Assembly: GCF_002973525.1 (NCBI RefSeq)
Contig: NZ_PVEN01000008.1
Span: forward strand, 248,001 to 312,000
Direction: 5' to 3'
Origin: Paraburkholderia sp. BL21I4N1
Lineage (GTDB): Bacteria > Pseudomonadota > Gammaproteobacteria > Burkholderiales > Burkholderiaceae
Length of the DNA: 64,000 nucleotides
This document shows, piece after piece, positions 9,640 to 18,564 of this stretch. The translations under genes were made by a program, and so were the position numbers. Position 1 is the first letter of the stretch; the number at the start of each line of letters is the position of its first letter. The notes under the pieces were generated by a model. That model did no database searches, was not told the origin of the DNA, and was given only the letters and a program-made list of their open reading frames with translations.

Positions 9640-10640
9640 CGTTTGATCCTGCGGGTTGCGGGTTGCGGGGCGCGCCAGCCGAGTTCTTCCGAGATCGCGC
9701 GCGCTTCGCGCTGCACGACCGGGATCAATTCATCCATGCGTTCCAGCGACATATACGGAATCGTGCTCGCCACCGACAGCGCTGCCACCACCGCGCCCGA
9801 CGCATCGCGCACGGGGGCCGCGACGCAGCGGATCGACGCCTCGTTTTCCTCGAGGTCGAAGGTATAGCCGCCGGCTGCGTAATTAGTCATGCGCTGCATG
9901 AAGGTCTGCGCGTCGGGGCGGTTATCCGGTTTGAAGCTGACGCCCGCGAGCGCGCGCCGCGACGCATCGAACAGCGACTGCCAGACGTCGGGCGTGAGGT
10001 CGAGCATCATCGCCTTGCCGATTCCCGTCGACGCCAGCGGCATACGATGACCGACGCGCGAGCGCATTTCGAGGCCACGGGTGCCGGGGATTTTGTCGAT
10101 GTAGAGCACATCGTCGCCGTCGCGCACGCCGAGATGGATCGTGTCGAGCGTTTGTTCCGCGAGCGATTCGAGATGCTGGCGCGCGACCGCGGTGAGCGGC
10201 ATCTGTTCGAGCGCGATGGTGCCGAGTTCGATCAGTTTCGGGCCAAGCAGATAGCCGCCTTGCACCTGACGCAGGTAGCGCGCCTGGACGAGACTGCTAA
10301 CCAGCCGATGCGTGGTGCTGCGGGTCGTGCCGAGCGCGGCGCCGAAGGTGCGCAGATCACGCACGCCAGCGGCGGCGGCTTCGAGAATCGCGAGACCGCG
10401 CAGCAGCGTTTGCGTGCCGGCTTGTTGCGGGGTGATGTCCAGCAGCGTGCTCGGGAGGGCGATTTCGTCGGCCGTGGAGCGCTGGGCCGGTACTTTCGGG
10501 TTCGCGTTTGCGGTGCCGGCTGCACGCGGCGGTTTGGCCGCGATCGGCTGATGCTCGGCGGCATGCGTTCCGTGATCGGCTGGCGACGCCAGGTCGGCTT
10601 CGGACGCGCTCGCGGCGTGGGTTGGCATCGCTTTGTTCAT
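9636..10640 (-). CDS. IclR-family transcriptional regulator
   Basis: Probable local regulator of the galactose/arabinose operon it heads. 334 aa; an 80-residue low-complexity N-terminus is unusual for IclR (about 250-280 aa). The winged helix follows at about residues 75-140 (LLRGLAILEAAAAG, TTRSTTHRLVSSL), then the effector domain (GVRDGDDVLYIDKIPG, RMPLASTGIGKA). ATG at 10640. It is co-transcribed with dgoK (4-nt overlap). Inducer and operator were not identified. Confidence 0.9.
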   Translation of the reverse strand: MNKAMPTHAASASEADLASPADHGTHAAEHQPIAAKPPRAAGTANANPKVPAQRSTADEIALPSTLLDITPQQAGTQTLLRGLAILEAAAAGVRDLRTFGAALGTTRSTTHRLVSSLVQARYLRQVQGGYLLGPKLIELGTIALEQMPLTAVARQHLESLAEQTLDTIHLGVRDGDDVLYIDKIPGTRGLEMRSRVGHRMPLASTGIGKAMMLDLTPDVWQSLFDASRRALAGVSFKPDNRPDAQTFMQRMTNYAAGGYTFDLEENEASIRCVAAPVRDASGAVVAALSVASTIPYMSLERMDELIPVVQREARAISEELGWRAPQPATRRIKR

Positions 10641-10700
10641 GGCGATTCGCTTTTGGGTGGTTTTTTGCGCTTACAGCGCGGGGCCGGAGAGGTGGCCTGA

Positions 10701-10748
10701 TTTGCCCGCTTTGCTTGCTTTGCCCGCTTTGCTTGCTTTGCCCGCTTT
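10701..10748. repeat. 18-bp tandem repeat, 2.7 copies
   Basis: Unit TTTGCCCGCTTTGCTTGC is present at 10701-10718 and 10719-10736 with a 12-nt partial copy at 10737-10748, all exact. It lies just upstream of the iclR start. Confidence 0.85.
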
Positions 10749-10969
10749 ACCACTGGCGTGGTGGGGCTGCCTTTGCTTGGGTGGCATGGTTTGGTTTGTC
10801 TCCGGTTTTTTTTGGTGCTGTCGCTTGGGCGGGGACTTTTTTTGTCGCCGCTGTGCGTGTTGGGTTGGATTCTAGGGCGGTTTTTGGAAAGCTCCAATAT
10901 GTGAGTGTTTGATTCATATAATGGGATTTTTTGCTGACGTGGGGTTGGGTTTTTTGGCTGCGAGCTTGC

Positions 10970-11143
10970 GGGTGTTGGCCTTTTCTTGATTTCTTAGTGG
11001 TCTATTGGCGTTGCCCCTGTGCGGGGCGGCACTCACTTTCTTTGCCGCCGCAAAGAAAGTAAGCAAAGAAAGCGGGCTCAAACCGCCAGCCCATAAGCGG
11101 GTCCCCCGCACAGCCACGGTAGTGGCTCATCTGGAATCCGTGC
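10970..11143 (+). repeat. Left arm of a 174-bp inverted repeat
   Basis: Matches the reverse complement of 11474-11647 over the full 174 nt with about 7 mismatches (roughly 96 percent identity). It contains an internal hairpin, CTTTCTTTGC and GCAAAGAAAG around a CGCC loop (11037-11060). Confidence 0.9.
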
Positions 11144-11473
11144 CCCCGCACACTCCGCACCCGTGACAAAGGACTCATTCATCCCGCCTCGCGCTGCGCG
11201 CGCGGCGGAACGGTCGTTCGGAAACACGGGGGCTTTTTCGCGTAGCGAGACGTCGCTTTCGCCTCAGCGAGATGCCGAAGATAATCTTTTTTCTAAATTC
11301 GCCATGCACCACGACTCTCGCGAATGCGAGAAAAGACAGGCGATTTTGAGCGATGCAGGCAGTGAAGAATTCGCCAGCGAGAAATGAAATCCAGATTTAC
11401 GGAAAAACCACAACGGCGCGCGCAGCGCCGCCGGAAGAATGACTGCTGTGCCACTAGCGGGAAATGTGCAAGA

Positions 11474-11647
11474 GCACGGATTCCAGATGAGCCACTGCCG
11501 TGGCTGTGCGGGGGACCCACTTATAAGCTGGCGGTGTGAGCCCGCTTTCTTTGCTTACTTTCTTTGCGGCGGCAAAGAAAGTAAGTGCCGCCCCGCACAG
11601 GGGCAACGCCAATAGACCACTAAGAAAGCAAGAAAAGGCCAACACCC
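11474..11647 (-). repeat. Right arm of the 174-bp inverted repeat
   Basis: Inverted partner of 10970-11143 with equal length. The internal hairpin here is CTTACTTTCTTTGC / GCAAAGAAAGTAAG (14-bp perfect stem). The arm ends about 43 nt from the mtgA stop codon. The 330 bp between the arms are described as a possible composite element in the findings. Confidence 0.9.
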
Positions 11648-11689
11648 TAAAAAAAACACCCAAAACGCCGAGCAGGCAAAAAAACCCAC

Positions 11690-12412
11690 TTAATCGGGCA
11701 ACTCCGCAGCCCCCATACGACGGGCAATCACCCTCGACCTCTGAGCCAAATACCCCGACCCTCGATGCTCATCAAAATACTTAGGCTGCGGCAGCATAAC
11801 CGCCAACCTGGCCGACTGCCCAGCGGTCAACTTACTCGCCGAAGTTTTATAATAATAATGAGCCGCGGCTTCAGCCCCATAGACCCCATTCCCCCACTCA
11901 ACGGAGTTGAGATAAATCTCAAATATCCGCTGCTTATCCATCAAGGTCTCAAGCATCCACGTAATAATAAGCTCCTGCCCTTTCCGGATATAACTTTTCT
12001 CCCGCGACAAAAACAGATTCCGGGCCAACTGCTGAGTAATGGTAGACCCACCGCGAACAATTTTACCCTTGGCCTTATTCCGCTCCCAAGCCTGCAAAAT
12101 CGCATCGGTCTCATACCCATTATTATTAACAAAATTCGCATCTTCAGAAGCAATAATCGCCCGCTTCAAATTGTGCGAAATCTGCTCATACGGCACCCAC
12201 GTATGCTGCAACGCCAGATCCGGCCGATCCTGCGACAACCGCCAAGCATCCGACCGCATGAAAGCCGTCGAAGAAGGATTAACGGAATTCCACACCGCAA
12301 TCTGCGCGAAATAAAACGCCTGCGTCGCGAGCCATGCAATCGCCACCACCATGCCCAGATAAAACATCCATCGCACCGGACCTGGCCGGCTTCCGCGCCG
12401 CGTCGCTGTCAT
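11690..12412 (-). CDS. mtgA: Monofunctional biosynthetic peptidoglycan transglycosylase
   Basis: Polymerises lipid II into glycan strands at the inner membrane. 240 aa. One N-terminal membrane helix (about residues 14-34, MFYLGMVVAIAWLATQAFYF), then the GT51 domain: SEDANFVNNNG with the catalytic Glu, RGGSTITQQLARNLFLS, and EIYLNSVEWGNGVYG. No transpeptidase domain, as expected for MtgA. It starts 50 nt after the aroE stop. Confidence 0.95.
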   Translation of the reverse strand: MTATRRGSRPGPVRWMFYLGMVVAIAWLATQAFYFAQIAVWNSVNPSSTAFMRSDAWRLSQDRPDLALQHTWVPYEQISHNLKRAIIASEDANFVNNNGYETDAILQAWERNKAKGKIVRGGSTITQQLARNLFLSREKSYIRKGQELIITWMLETLMDKQRIFEIYLNSVEWGNGVYGAEAAAHYYYKTSASKLTAGQSARLAVMLPQPKYFDEHRGSGYLAQRSRVIARRMGAAELPD

Positions 12413-12462
12413 CGTGCTTCCCGTCCTCGAATCGGTGAATTCGACAAAGTGAATCGGCCGCC

Positions 12463-13326
12463 CTAAACGGGAGACGGCGCACTCAACAACGCACGCAGTT
12501 CGGCCAGCACCGGCGCGCCGTCAGGCCGCACGCCGCGCCATACGTAAAACGATTCGGCCGCCTGCTCGACCAGCATGCCCAACCCGTCCGCGCCACGCGC
12601 ACCCAACTTGCGCGCGTGCTCCATGAACACCGTGGGCTGCGCACCGTACATCATGTCGTAAGCCAACGTCCCATCGCCAAACGCCCGGTCGTCGCACTCG
12701 GGCAACGACGCCTCCAGGCTGCCCGCCGTCGCGTTGACGATCACGTCGTAAGCGCCCGCCTCGATCGCTGCCGCGCTGCCGCCGCTCAGACGGCACGCGG
12801 CGTCGCGCGCGGCCTGCGCGAATTGAGCGACCAGCGCCTCAGCCTTCGCCGCCGTACGATTGACGATGGTCAGCGTATGCGGCGCACGATCCAGCATCGG
12901 CAGTACCACGCCACGCGCAGCCCCGCCCGCGCCCAGCAACAGAATGCGTGCGCCCTTCAACGACACGCCAAGATTCACTTCGATGTCACGCACGAGGCCA
13001 AAGCCGTCTGTGTTGTCGCCGTAAACACCGTTTGCGTCGAAACGCAGGGTGTTCACCGCGCCCGCCGCCGCCGCACGCGGCGACAACGTGTCGGCGAATG
13101 CATGCGCGTCGAGCTTGAACGGCACGGTCACGTTCAAACCGCGCCCGCCCGCTTCGACAAACGCGCGCACGTGCGACTCGAACGCGTCCACCGGCGCGAG
13201 CAGGTGGCCGTATTCGACCGGCTCGCCGGTCTGCGCGGCAAAGCGTCCGTGGATAAACGGTGATTTGCTGTGCCCGACCGGATTGCCGATCACCGCGTAA
13301 CGATCGAGCGAATCGGTCGCGTTCAT
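12463..13326 (-). CDS. aroE: Shikimate dehydrogenase
   Basis: NADPH-dependent reduction of 3-dehydroshikimate to shikimate in aromatic amino acid synthesis. 287 aa. N-terminal substrate motif GNPVGHSKSPFIHG, catalytic Lys in NVTVPFKLDA, DNTDGFGLVRD, and the NADP-binding LLGAGGAARGV with NRTAAKAE. ATG at 13326 overlaps the RNase gene stop by 4 nt. Confidence 0.96.
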   Translation of the reverse strand: MNATDSLDRYAVIGNPVGHSKSPFIHGRFAAQTGEPVEYGHLLAPVDAFESHVRAFVEAGGRGLNVTVPFKLDAHAFADTLSPRAAAAGAVNTLRFDANGVYGDNTDGFGLVRDIEVNLGVSLKGARILLLGAGGAARGVVLPMLDRAPHTLTIVNRTAAKAEALVAQFAQAARDAACRLSGGSAAAIEAGAYDVIVNATAGSLEASLPECDDRAFGDGTLAYDMMYGAQPTVFMEHARKLGARGADGLGMLVEQAAESFYVWRGVRPDGAPVLAELRALLSAPSPV

Positions 13327-15482
13327 CGTCCCGGCTCCGCGATGTGCTGATCCGCTGCGGTATTGGTGGCATTGGTGGCGTCGGTCGTGCCGGCGCCATC
13401 CGCGCTTTGCGCGTGGCTGGCGCTGTCGCCCTCGCCGCTCGCTTCGGCGCCGTCGAGCTCCGCTTCGGCCTGGGCCTCGGCTTCGCCTTCGGCGCTGTCG
13501 TCCGGCGCGTCGACGATCTCTTCTTCGCTCTCGTCGGCTTCCTCGGCTTCTTCAGCCTCGCTGCCGCTCGTCACGGCCGGCGCGTCGAGCACGTGCAGCA
13601 GACGCACGGACGCTTCGACGGTCAGTTCGTCGATCGACATCACTTCCATCTGCAGACGCGTACCGCGTGCATGCACGCCAAGACCCGGCACATGCAGCAG
13701 CAACGGAATTTCTTCCAGACGCACCAGATCGCCCTTCACCACCGACGCCACCACCTGCTTGCGGTTCTCCTGCTTCAGCCAACGCAAACACCAGAAGTAC
13801 TCCATGCGACGCTGGTGATCGGCATACGCGCTATAGGTGTCGTCGAAACCTTGCACGACGGCGAACAGATCGGCGTCTTTCGGCTTGAACGGCGCGGCCA
13901 GCTTGGCGGTCACGCCGTGCTGCACGCAGGCGATCAATTGCCACTGATTCACCAGGTCGACGTAACGGCGCAGCGGCGACGTGCTCCACGCGTATTGCGT
14001 CACGCCGAGGCCCTCGTGCGGCGCGGCGTTGGTCTGCATGCGGGTGCGCTTCGGGCCGGTCGGCGCGCCGAACGCGCGCTGCGTACGATAGATGCCCGGC
14101 ACACCGTGGTCGTGCAGGAACGCGCCCCACGACGAGTTGGCGAGAATCGCCAGCTCGGCGACGATCGTGTCGAGCGGCGAACCGCGCCGACGCGGCGTGA
14201 TCGTGATGTGCTCGCCTTCCACATAGAAGTTGAAGTCGGTATTGCGCTGCACCTCGCGACGCAGACCGTAGCCGGCACGCGCGGCCTGGCGCTTTTCGAA
14301 CAGCGCCTGCGCGAACGGCCACAACGCGGCGATGTCTTCCTTGTGCGGATACTCGCCGGTGCCGGCGGCGAGCGCCTCTTCGGTGACGAGCTCGTCGAGC
14401 GTGTTGTGGCGCAGATTGTTCTTCACGAACACGCGCTCGGCGCGCGTTTCGCTCGCGACGATTTCCTGCGTCTCGCGATTGACGATCACATACAGCGACA
14501 ACGCCGGACGCAAGCCGCCTTCGGCCAGCGTGAACGCTTCAACGACGCTGTCGGGCAACATCGTGATCTTGTCGCCCGGCATATAGACCGTGGACAGGCG
14601 CGTGCGCGCGATCGCGTCGACCTCGTCGCCACGCTGAATGCCGAGCGCCGGCGCGGCGATGTGCACGCCGATCCGCAAACGGCCATCGCCGAGATGCTCG
14701 ACGGAGAACGCGTCGTCGATTTCAGTCGTGGTGATGTCGTCGATCGAGAAGGCTTGCACGTCGGCTTCGGGCAAATCTTCCGGCAAGCCGCCGACCGTGA
14801 CCGGCGGAAAACCCGTGCCGTGCGGGAAAAATTCCGACAGGAATTTCGCCTCGTGCAGCGCGCGCGCCGACGGAATCGCGCCGTTGTCGAGCATCAAACG
14901 CGCTTGCGAAATACCGCGCGCGGCAGCGGCGGCTTCGAGCGCCTTGTATTCGATCGTGTTCTTGTCGGGTTTGGTGAGCAGCCCCAGCGCCTTGCTGCCG
15001 GTGAAGCCTTCCGGCAGACGGCCGGCCTTCAGCTCGTCTTCGTAGCCCGCCTGCACCAGCGCCTGCTGACGCTTGCGCTCGAGGCCGGCCAGCGCCATCT
15101 TCAGTTGCTCCTGCGGCGCGCGCTGATACATGCCGCGGCCCTTGCGACGGAAGTACACCGGCGAACCGTGCAAGCGCAGCACCAATGCGGCACGCTCGAT
15201 CGCCCCGAAGCCTTCGCCGAAATACTCCGCGCCCAATGCGGCGAACGGGAATTCGTCTTCAGGCGCGCACTCCCACAGGAAGTCCAGATCGATCTCCTGC
15301 GCGGCGGTGTCGGCTTGCTGCATCAGCTCGGCTGCGCTCGGTTTTTCGAACTCGATCAACACGTCTTTGGCGCGCACCTTTGCACGCCGGCCACCCGGCA
15401 ACTCGACCTGAAAAGCATCGCCCTGGCGCGACAGCACGCTGCCCGCCTTGAAACTGCCCGATTCCTCGAAGAAAACGTTCAC
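13323..15482 (-). CDS. RNB-domain exoribonuclease (RNase II type)
   Basis: Processive 3'-5' hydrolysis of single-stranded RNA. 719 aa from a GTG start at 15482. The RNB catalytic core is visible around residues 250-330: TTTEIDDAFSVEHL supplies the metal-binding acidic residues and TVYMPGDKI carries the YMP motif. The C-terminal S1-like part is followed by an acidic Glu/Asp/Ala-rich tail of about 75 residues (from about 640) absent from E. coli RNase II. Upstream of aroE with a 4-nt overlap. Confidence 0.88.
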   Translation of the reverse strand: MNVFFEESGSFKAGSVLSRQGDAFQVELPGGRRAKVRAKDVLIEFEKPSAAELMQQADTAAQEIDLDFLWECAPEDEFPFAALGAEYFGEGFGAIERAALVLRLHGSPVYFRRKGRGMYQRAPQEQLKMALAGLERKRQQALVQAGYEDELKAGRLPEGFTGSKALGLLTKPDKNTIEYKALEAAAAARGISQARLMLDNGAIPSARALHEAKFLSEFFPHGTGFPPVTVGGLPEDLPEADVQAFSIDDITTTEIDDAFSVEHLGDGRLRIGVHIAAPALGIQRGDEVDAIARTRLSTVYMPGDKITMLPDSVVEAFTLAEGGLRPALSLYVIVNRETQEIVASETRAERVFVKNNLRHNTLDELVTEEALAAGTGEYPHKEDIAALWPFAQALFEKRQAARAGYGLRREVQRNTDFNFYVEGEHITITPRRRGSPLDTIVAELAILANSSWGAFLHDHGVPGIYRTQRAFGAPTGPKRTRMQTNAAPHEGLGVTQYAWSTSPLRRYVDLVNQWQLIACVQHGVTAKLAAPFKPKDADLFAVVQGFDDTYSAYADHQRRMEYFWCLRWLKQENRKQVVASVVKGDLVRLEEIPLLLHVPGLGVHARGTRLQMEVMSIDELTVEASVRLLHVLDAPAVTSGSEAEEAEEADESEEEIVDAPDDSAEGEAEAQAEAELDGAEASGEGDSASHAQSADGAGTTDATNATNTAADQHIAEPGR

Positions 15483-15699
15483 TCAATACTCTCGTTCTGA
15501 CTTGCATCTGCCGGCGCGTCCGACCCGGTTCGGCGATCGGTCACTTGCGTGCGCGGCACGGCAACGTGTTCGTGGTAGTGGATCCGCGGCGCGATGCGCG
15601 CGCCGGCGGGTTGAAGCTGGGTTGAATCCTGTTGAAACTGTTTGTGCAACGCGACAGGTAGCCTTGCTGTCGCGCACCGGTTCGCCGGGCCATCCCGAC

Positions 15700-16302
15700 T
15701 CAGGCGGCCTCGCGCGGCGCCGGCGGTTCGATATCTTCCGCGTCGCAAAAGGCCAGCACCTCATCGACGTATTGCGCAAACTCGCTGATCGCGTGGTCGC
15801 TCCCTTCGATCAGCGTAGTGCGTGCGCCCGGATAGTGCGCGAGCATTTCGCGGTAGTCGAGCACTTCGTCGCCGGTGGCGGCCATCAAATAATAGCGTTC
15901 GGGCTGCGTGATCGATGCGACGCCGAGCGCGCGCAATTCGTCCAGATGATGCGGCTCGACGACAATACTGCCGCCGCCATGCCACAACGGCTGCTCGCCG
16001 AGATAGGCGCTCAGGTCGCGCTGCGGCACCACCGCCGGGTTCAACAATACCGCCGGCCAGCCGTGTTTTTCCGCCAGATACGTGGCGAAATAGCCGCCGA
16101 GCGAACTGCCGATCACCGTCACGCGCGGCGTGCCGGCCGCGGCCACCAGCGATTCGACCAGCGCCACCGTCTCGAACGGCGACACCGGCAGCATCGGGCA
16201 GCACCATTCGTCGCTGCGACCCAGTTCCACCAGACGCGCCGCCAGCACGCGCGCCTTGAACGAATTGGGCGAAGAACGGAAACCGTGCAGATAAAGAATC
16301 AC
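15700..16302 (-). CDS. YqiA/YcfP-family alpha/beta-fold esterase
   Basis: Small single-domain hydrolase, 200 aa. YLHGFRSSPNS forms the oxyanion region, GSSLGGYFA is the nucleophile elbow with the catalytic Ser near residue 67, ATGDEVLDY carries the Asp and GSDHAIS the His. Natural substrate unknown. It overlaps the mpl stop by 4 nt, as often seen in beta-proteobacteria. Confidence 0.88.
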   Translation of the reverse strand: MILYLHGFRSSPNSFKARVLAARLVELGRSDEWCCPMLPVSPFETVALVESLVAAAGTPRVTVIGSSLGGYFATYLAEKHGWPAVLLNPAVVPQRDLSAYLGEQPLWHGGGSIVVEPHHLDELRALGVASITQPERYYLMAATGDEVLDYREMLAHYPGARTTLIEGSDHAISEFAQYVDEVLAFCDAEDIEPPAPREAA

Positions 16303-17693
16303 GCAGCGCCTCGCGCGGAAAGGGCGTCGAGCAGCTTCTGATGCACGCCGCCGAAGCCGCCGTTGCTCATTACCAGAATCTGGTCGCCGGGGCGCGCGGC
16401 GTGAACCACGGCTTTGACCAGCGCGTCCAGATTGTCGAAAGCCTGCGCCTTGCCGCCGAGCGGCGCGAGCGCTTCGCCGAGATTCCAGCCGAGCGCGTCG
16501 CGACCGGCGGCCGCGCCGTAGCCGAATACGAGATCGGCGTCGGCCAGGCTGGCCGGCAATTGCGCCTTCATCACGCCCAGCTTCATGGTGTTCGAGCGCG
16601 GCTCCAGCACGGCCAGAATCCGCGTGTTGTCGCGGCCGACGCGCGCGCGTAAGCCGGCCACGGTCGTATCGATCGCGGTGGGATGATGCGCGAAGTCGTC
16701 GTACACCGTCACGCCGTCGACGCTGCCGCGCACTTCCATGCGGCGCTTCACGTTGCGAAAGCTTGCCAGCGAATGCGCGGCCTGCGCCGGCGGCACGCCG
16801 ACATGGCGCGCAGCGGCGATCGCGGCCAGCGCGTTCATACGGTTATGTTCGCCCTGCACCTGCCACTCGACCTCGCCGACGCGTGCGCCGTTGTGATACA
16901 CGGCGAAACGTTCGTCGACCGGCACGCCTTCTTCCGCCGGCAGCGTTTCCCAGCCGCCCTGCACGCCGAAACGCTCCACTTCGCTCCAGCAACCGCGCGT
17001 CAGCACGCGCTCCAACGCGTCCTCGCGGCCGTTCGTCACGACCCGGCCAATGCCCGGCACCGTGCGGATCAGGTGATGGAACTGCGTTTCGATCGCGGCG
17101 AGATCCGGGAAGATGTCAGCGTGATCGAACTCCAGATTGTTCAGCACCGCGGTCTTGGGGCGGTAATGGACGAACTTCGAGCGCTTGTCGAAGAAGGCCG
17201 TGTCGTATTCGTCGGCCTCGATCACGAAGAAGCTCGAATCGGTCAGACGCGCCGACACGCCGAAATTCAACGGCACGCCGCCGATCAGGAAGCCCGGATT
17301 CAGGCCGGCGTCCTCCAGCAGCCAGGTCAGCATGGAACTGGTGGTGGTCTTGCCGTGCGTGCCGGCCACCGCCAGCACCCATTTGCCGCTCAGCACATGC
17401 TCGCCGAGCCACTGCGGGCCGGACACATACGGCAGGCCGCGGTCGAGAATCGCTTCCATTAGCGGATTGCCGCGCGAGACGACGTTGCCGATCACGAACA
17501 GATCCGCGTTCAGGCCGTTCAGTTGGTCCGCGTCGTAACCTTCGATCAGGCCGATGCCCTGTGCCTCGAGCTGCGTGCTCATGGGCGGATAGACGCCGGC
17601 GTCGCAGCCCGTCACGGTATGACCCGCTCCGCGCGCGAGGACCGCAAGACCGCCCATGAACGTGCCGCAGATACCGAGGATGTGGATGTGCAT
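16299..17693 (-). CDS. mpl: UDP-MurNAc:L-Ala-gamma-D-Glu-meso-DAP ligase
   Basis: Cell-wall recycling enzyme that reattaches the murein tripeptide to UDP-MurNAc. 464 aa, normal size. HILGICGTFMGGLA at the N-terminus distinguishes Mpl from MurC; the Mur-ligase P-loop is AGTHGKTTTSS (near residue 110), followed by NLEFDHADIFPD and DDFAHHPTAI. Cytoplasmic. It is divergent from the gene at 17901 across a 207-nt gap. Confidence 0.95.
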   Translation of the reverse strand: MHIHILGICGTFMGGLAVLARGAGHTVTGCDAGVYPPMSTQLEAQGIGLIEGYDADQLNGLNADLFVIGNVVSRGNPLMEAILDRGLPYVSGPQWLGEHVLSGKWVLAVAGTHGKTTTSSMLTWLLEDAGLNPGFLIGGVPLNFGVSARLTDSSFFVIEADEYDTAFFDKRSKFVHYRPKTAVLNNLEFDHADIFPDLAAIETQFHHLIRTVPGIGRVVTNGREDALERVLTRGCWSEVERFGVQGGWETLPAEEGVPVDERFAVYHNGARVGEVEWQVQGEHNRMNALAAIAAARHVGVPPAQAAHSLASFRNVKRRMEVRGSVDGVTVYDDFAHHPTAIDTTVAGLRARVGRDNTRILAVLEPRSNTMKLGVMKAQLPASLADADLVFGYGAAAGRDALGWNLGEALAPLGGKAQAFDNLDALVKAVVHAARPGDQILVMSNGGFGGVHQKLLDALSARGAA

Positions 17694-17900
17694 AAGCCTG
17701 TCGTGCCGCGCGGGCGTTTTTTGCGTGGGATGGGAGTGCAGAAGAACGGCCGGAACGATGCCGAAGCGGCCGTCTGCGAAGGACGCTATTGTAACCGACG
17801 GCTCCCGATCGCCCTACGCGGGGCCGGCCGTTCGGCCAGCATCAACGCTTGGCGCCGGGCGGCGAAAAGTCGCGTCATCAATCTCTAGTATGATTGCCGG

Positions 17901-18554
17901 ATGGTCCGCAAATCACATTTCGATCCCCAGCGCGTGCGCGAAGAAATCGCAATCGCGGCTGCCCGGATGATCGCCGAAGACGGTCTCGACTACGCCACGG
18001 CCAAGCGCAAAGCGGCGCGGCAGGTAGTCGGCGAGAGCCGTGTTGCCGGCGAATGGCTGCCCGATAACGACCAGATCGAAGAAGAAATCCGTGAATACCA
18101 GTCGCTCTTTCAGGGCGACAGCCAGCCGCTGCTGCTGCGGCGCCTGCGCCGTGTGGCGGTCGACTGGATGGAGCGGCTCGCGCCGTTCAATCCGTATCTG
18201 ACCGGCGCGGTGCTCGGCGGCACGGCCGGCGAGCACTCCGACATTCACCTGCAGGTGTTCTGCGACAACCCGAAAGAAGTCGCGATCTACTTCCTGAACG
18301 CCAACATTCAGTACGACGTCTCCGAAACGCGGCATTTCGCCGGGCGCGGTTACGTCGAGACGCTGAGCTTCCTGTGGCGCCCGGCAAACGAAGGGCGCGA
18401 GGCGGAGCCGGTCGGCATTCACGTCGCGCTTTACGAAACCGACGACCTGCGCGGCGCGGTGCGGGCCGACGCGCGCGGCCGTACGGCCCGAGCCAATCTG
18501 CAGGCGGTTCAAACGCTGCTCAATAGCAGCGAAGCTACCCCTTCTACTAATTAG
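17901..18554 (+). CDS. Conserved Burkholderiales protein of unknown function (possible nucleotidyltransferase-like fold)
   Basis: 217 aa, soluble, no signal peptide. The N-terminal 60 residues look helical and charged. Residues about 95-130 contain LGGTAGEHSDIHLQV, which resembles the GS..SDIDL core of minimal nucleotidyltransferases but has His where the second metal-binding Asp is expected. It is co-directional with and 10 nt upstream of the TlpA-like gene. I do not recognise a named family; the nucleotidyltransferase link rests on one motif. Confidence 0.75.
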   Translation: MVRKSHFDPQRVREEIAIAAARMIAEDGLDYATAKRKAARQVVGESRVAGEWLPDNDQIEEEIREYQSLFQGDSQPLLLRRLRRVAVDWMERLAPFNPYLTGAVLGGTAGEHSDIHLQVFCDNPKEVAIYFLNANIQYDVSETRHFAGRGYVETLSFLWRPANEGREAEPVGIHVALYETDDLRGAVRADARGRTARANLQAVQTLLNSSEATPSTN

Positions 18555-18564
18555 ACTGACAACC

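Larger units (their letters stand above)
10641..11689. other. Non-coding stretch between iclR and mtgA
   Basis: About 1 kb with no convincing gene. It holds an 18-bp tandem repeat (10701-10748), then an inverted-repeat element (10970-11647). Short ORFs in both arms (about 67-82 codons, starting MSPLSLLTFF or a variant) are by-products of the repeat: the same peptide reads out of both inverted arms. The 225-nt plus-strand ORF at 11163-11387 lies wholly between the arms and is probably also part of the element. Confidence 0.6.

Noticed and set aside
11163..11387. 74-codon ORF between the inverted arms
   Set aside because: No ribosome site or family, and it lies wholly inside the repeat element; treated as part of the element.
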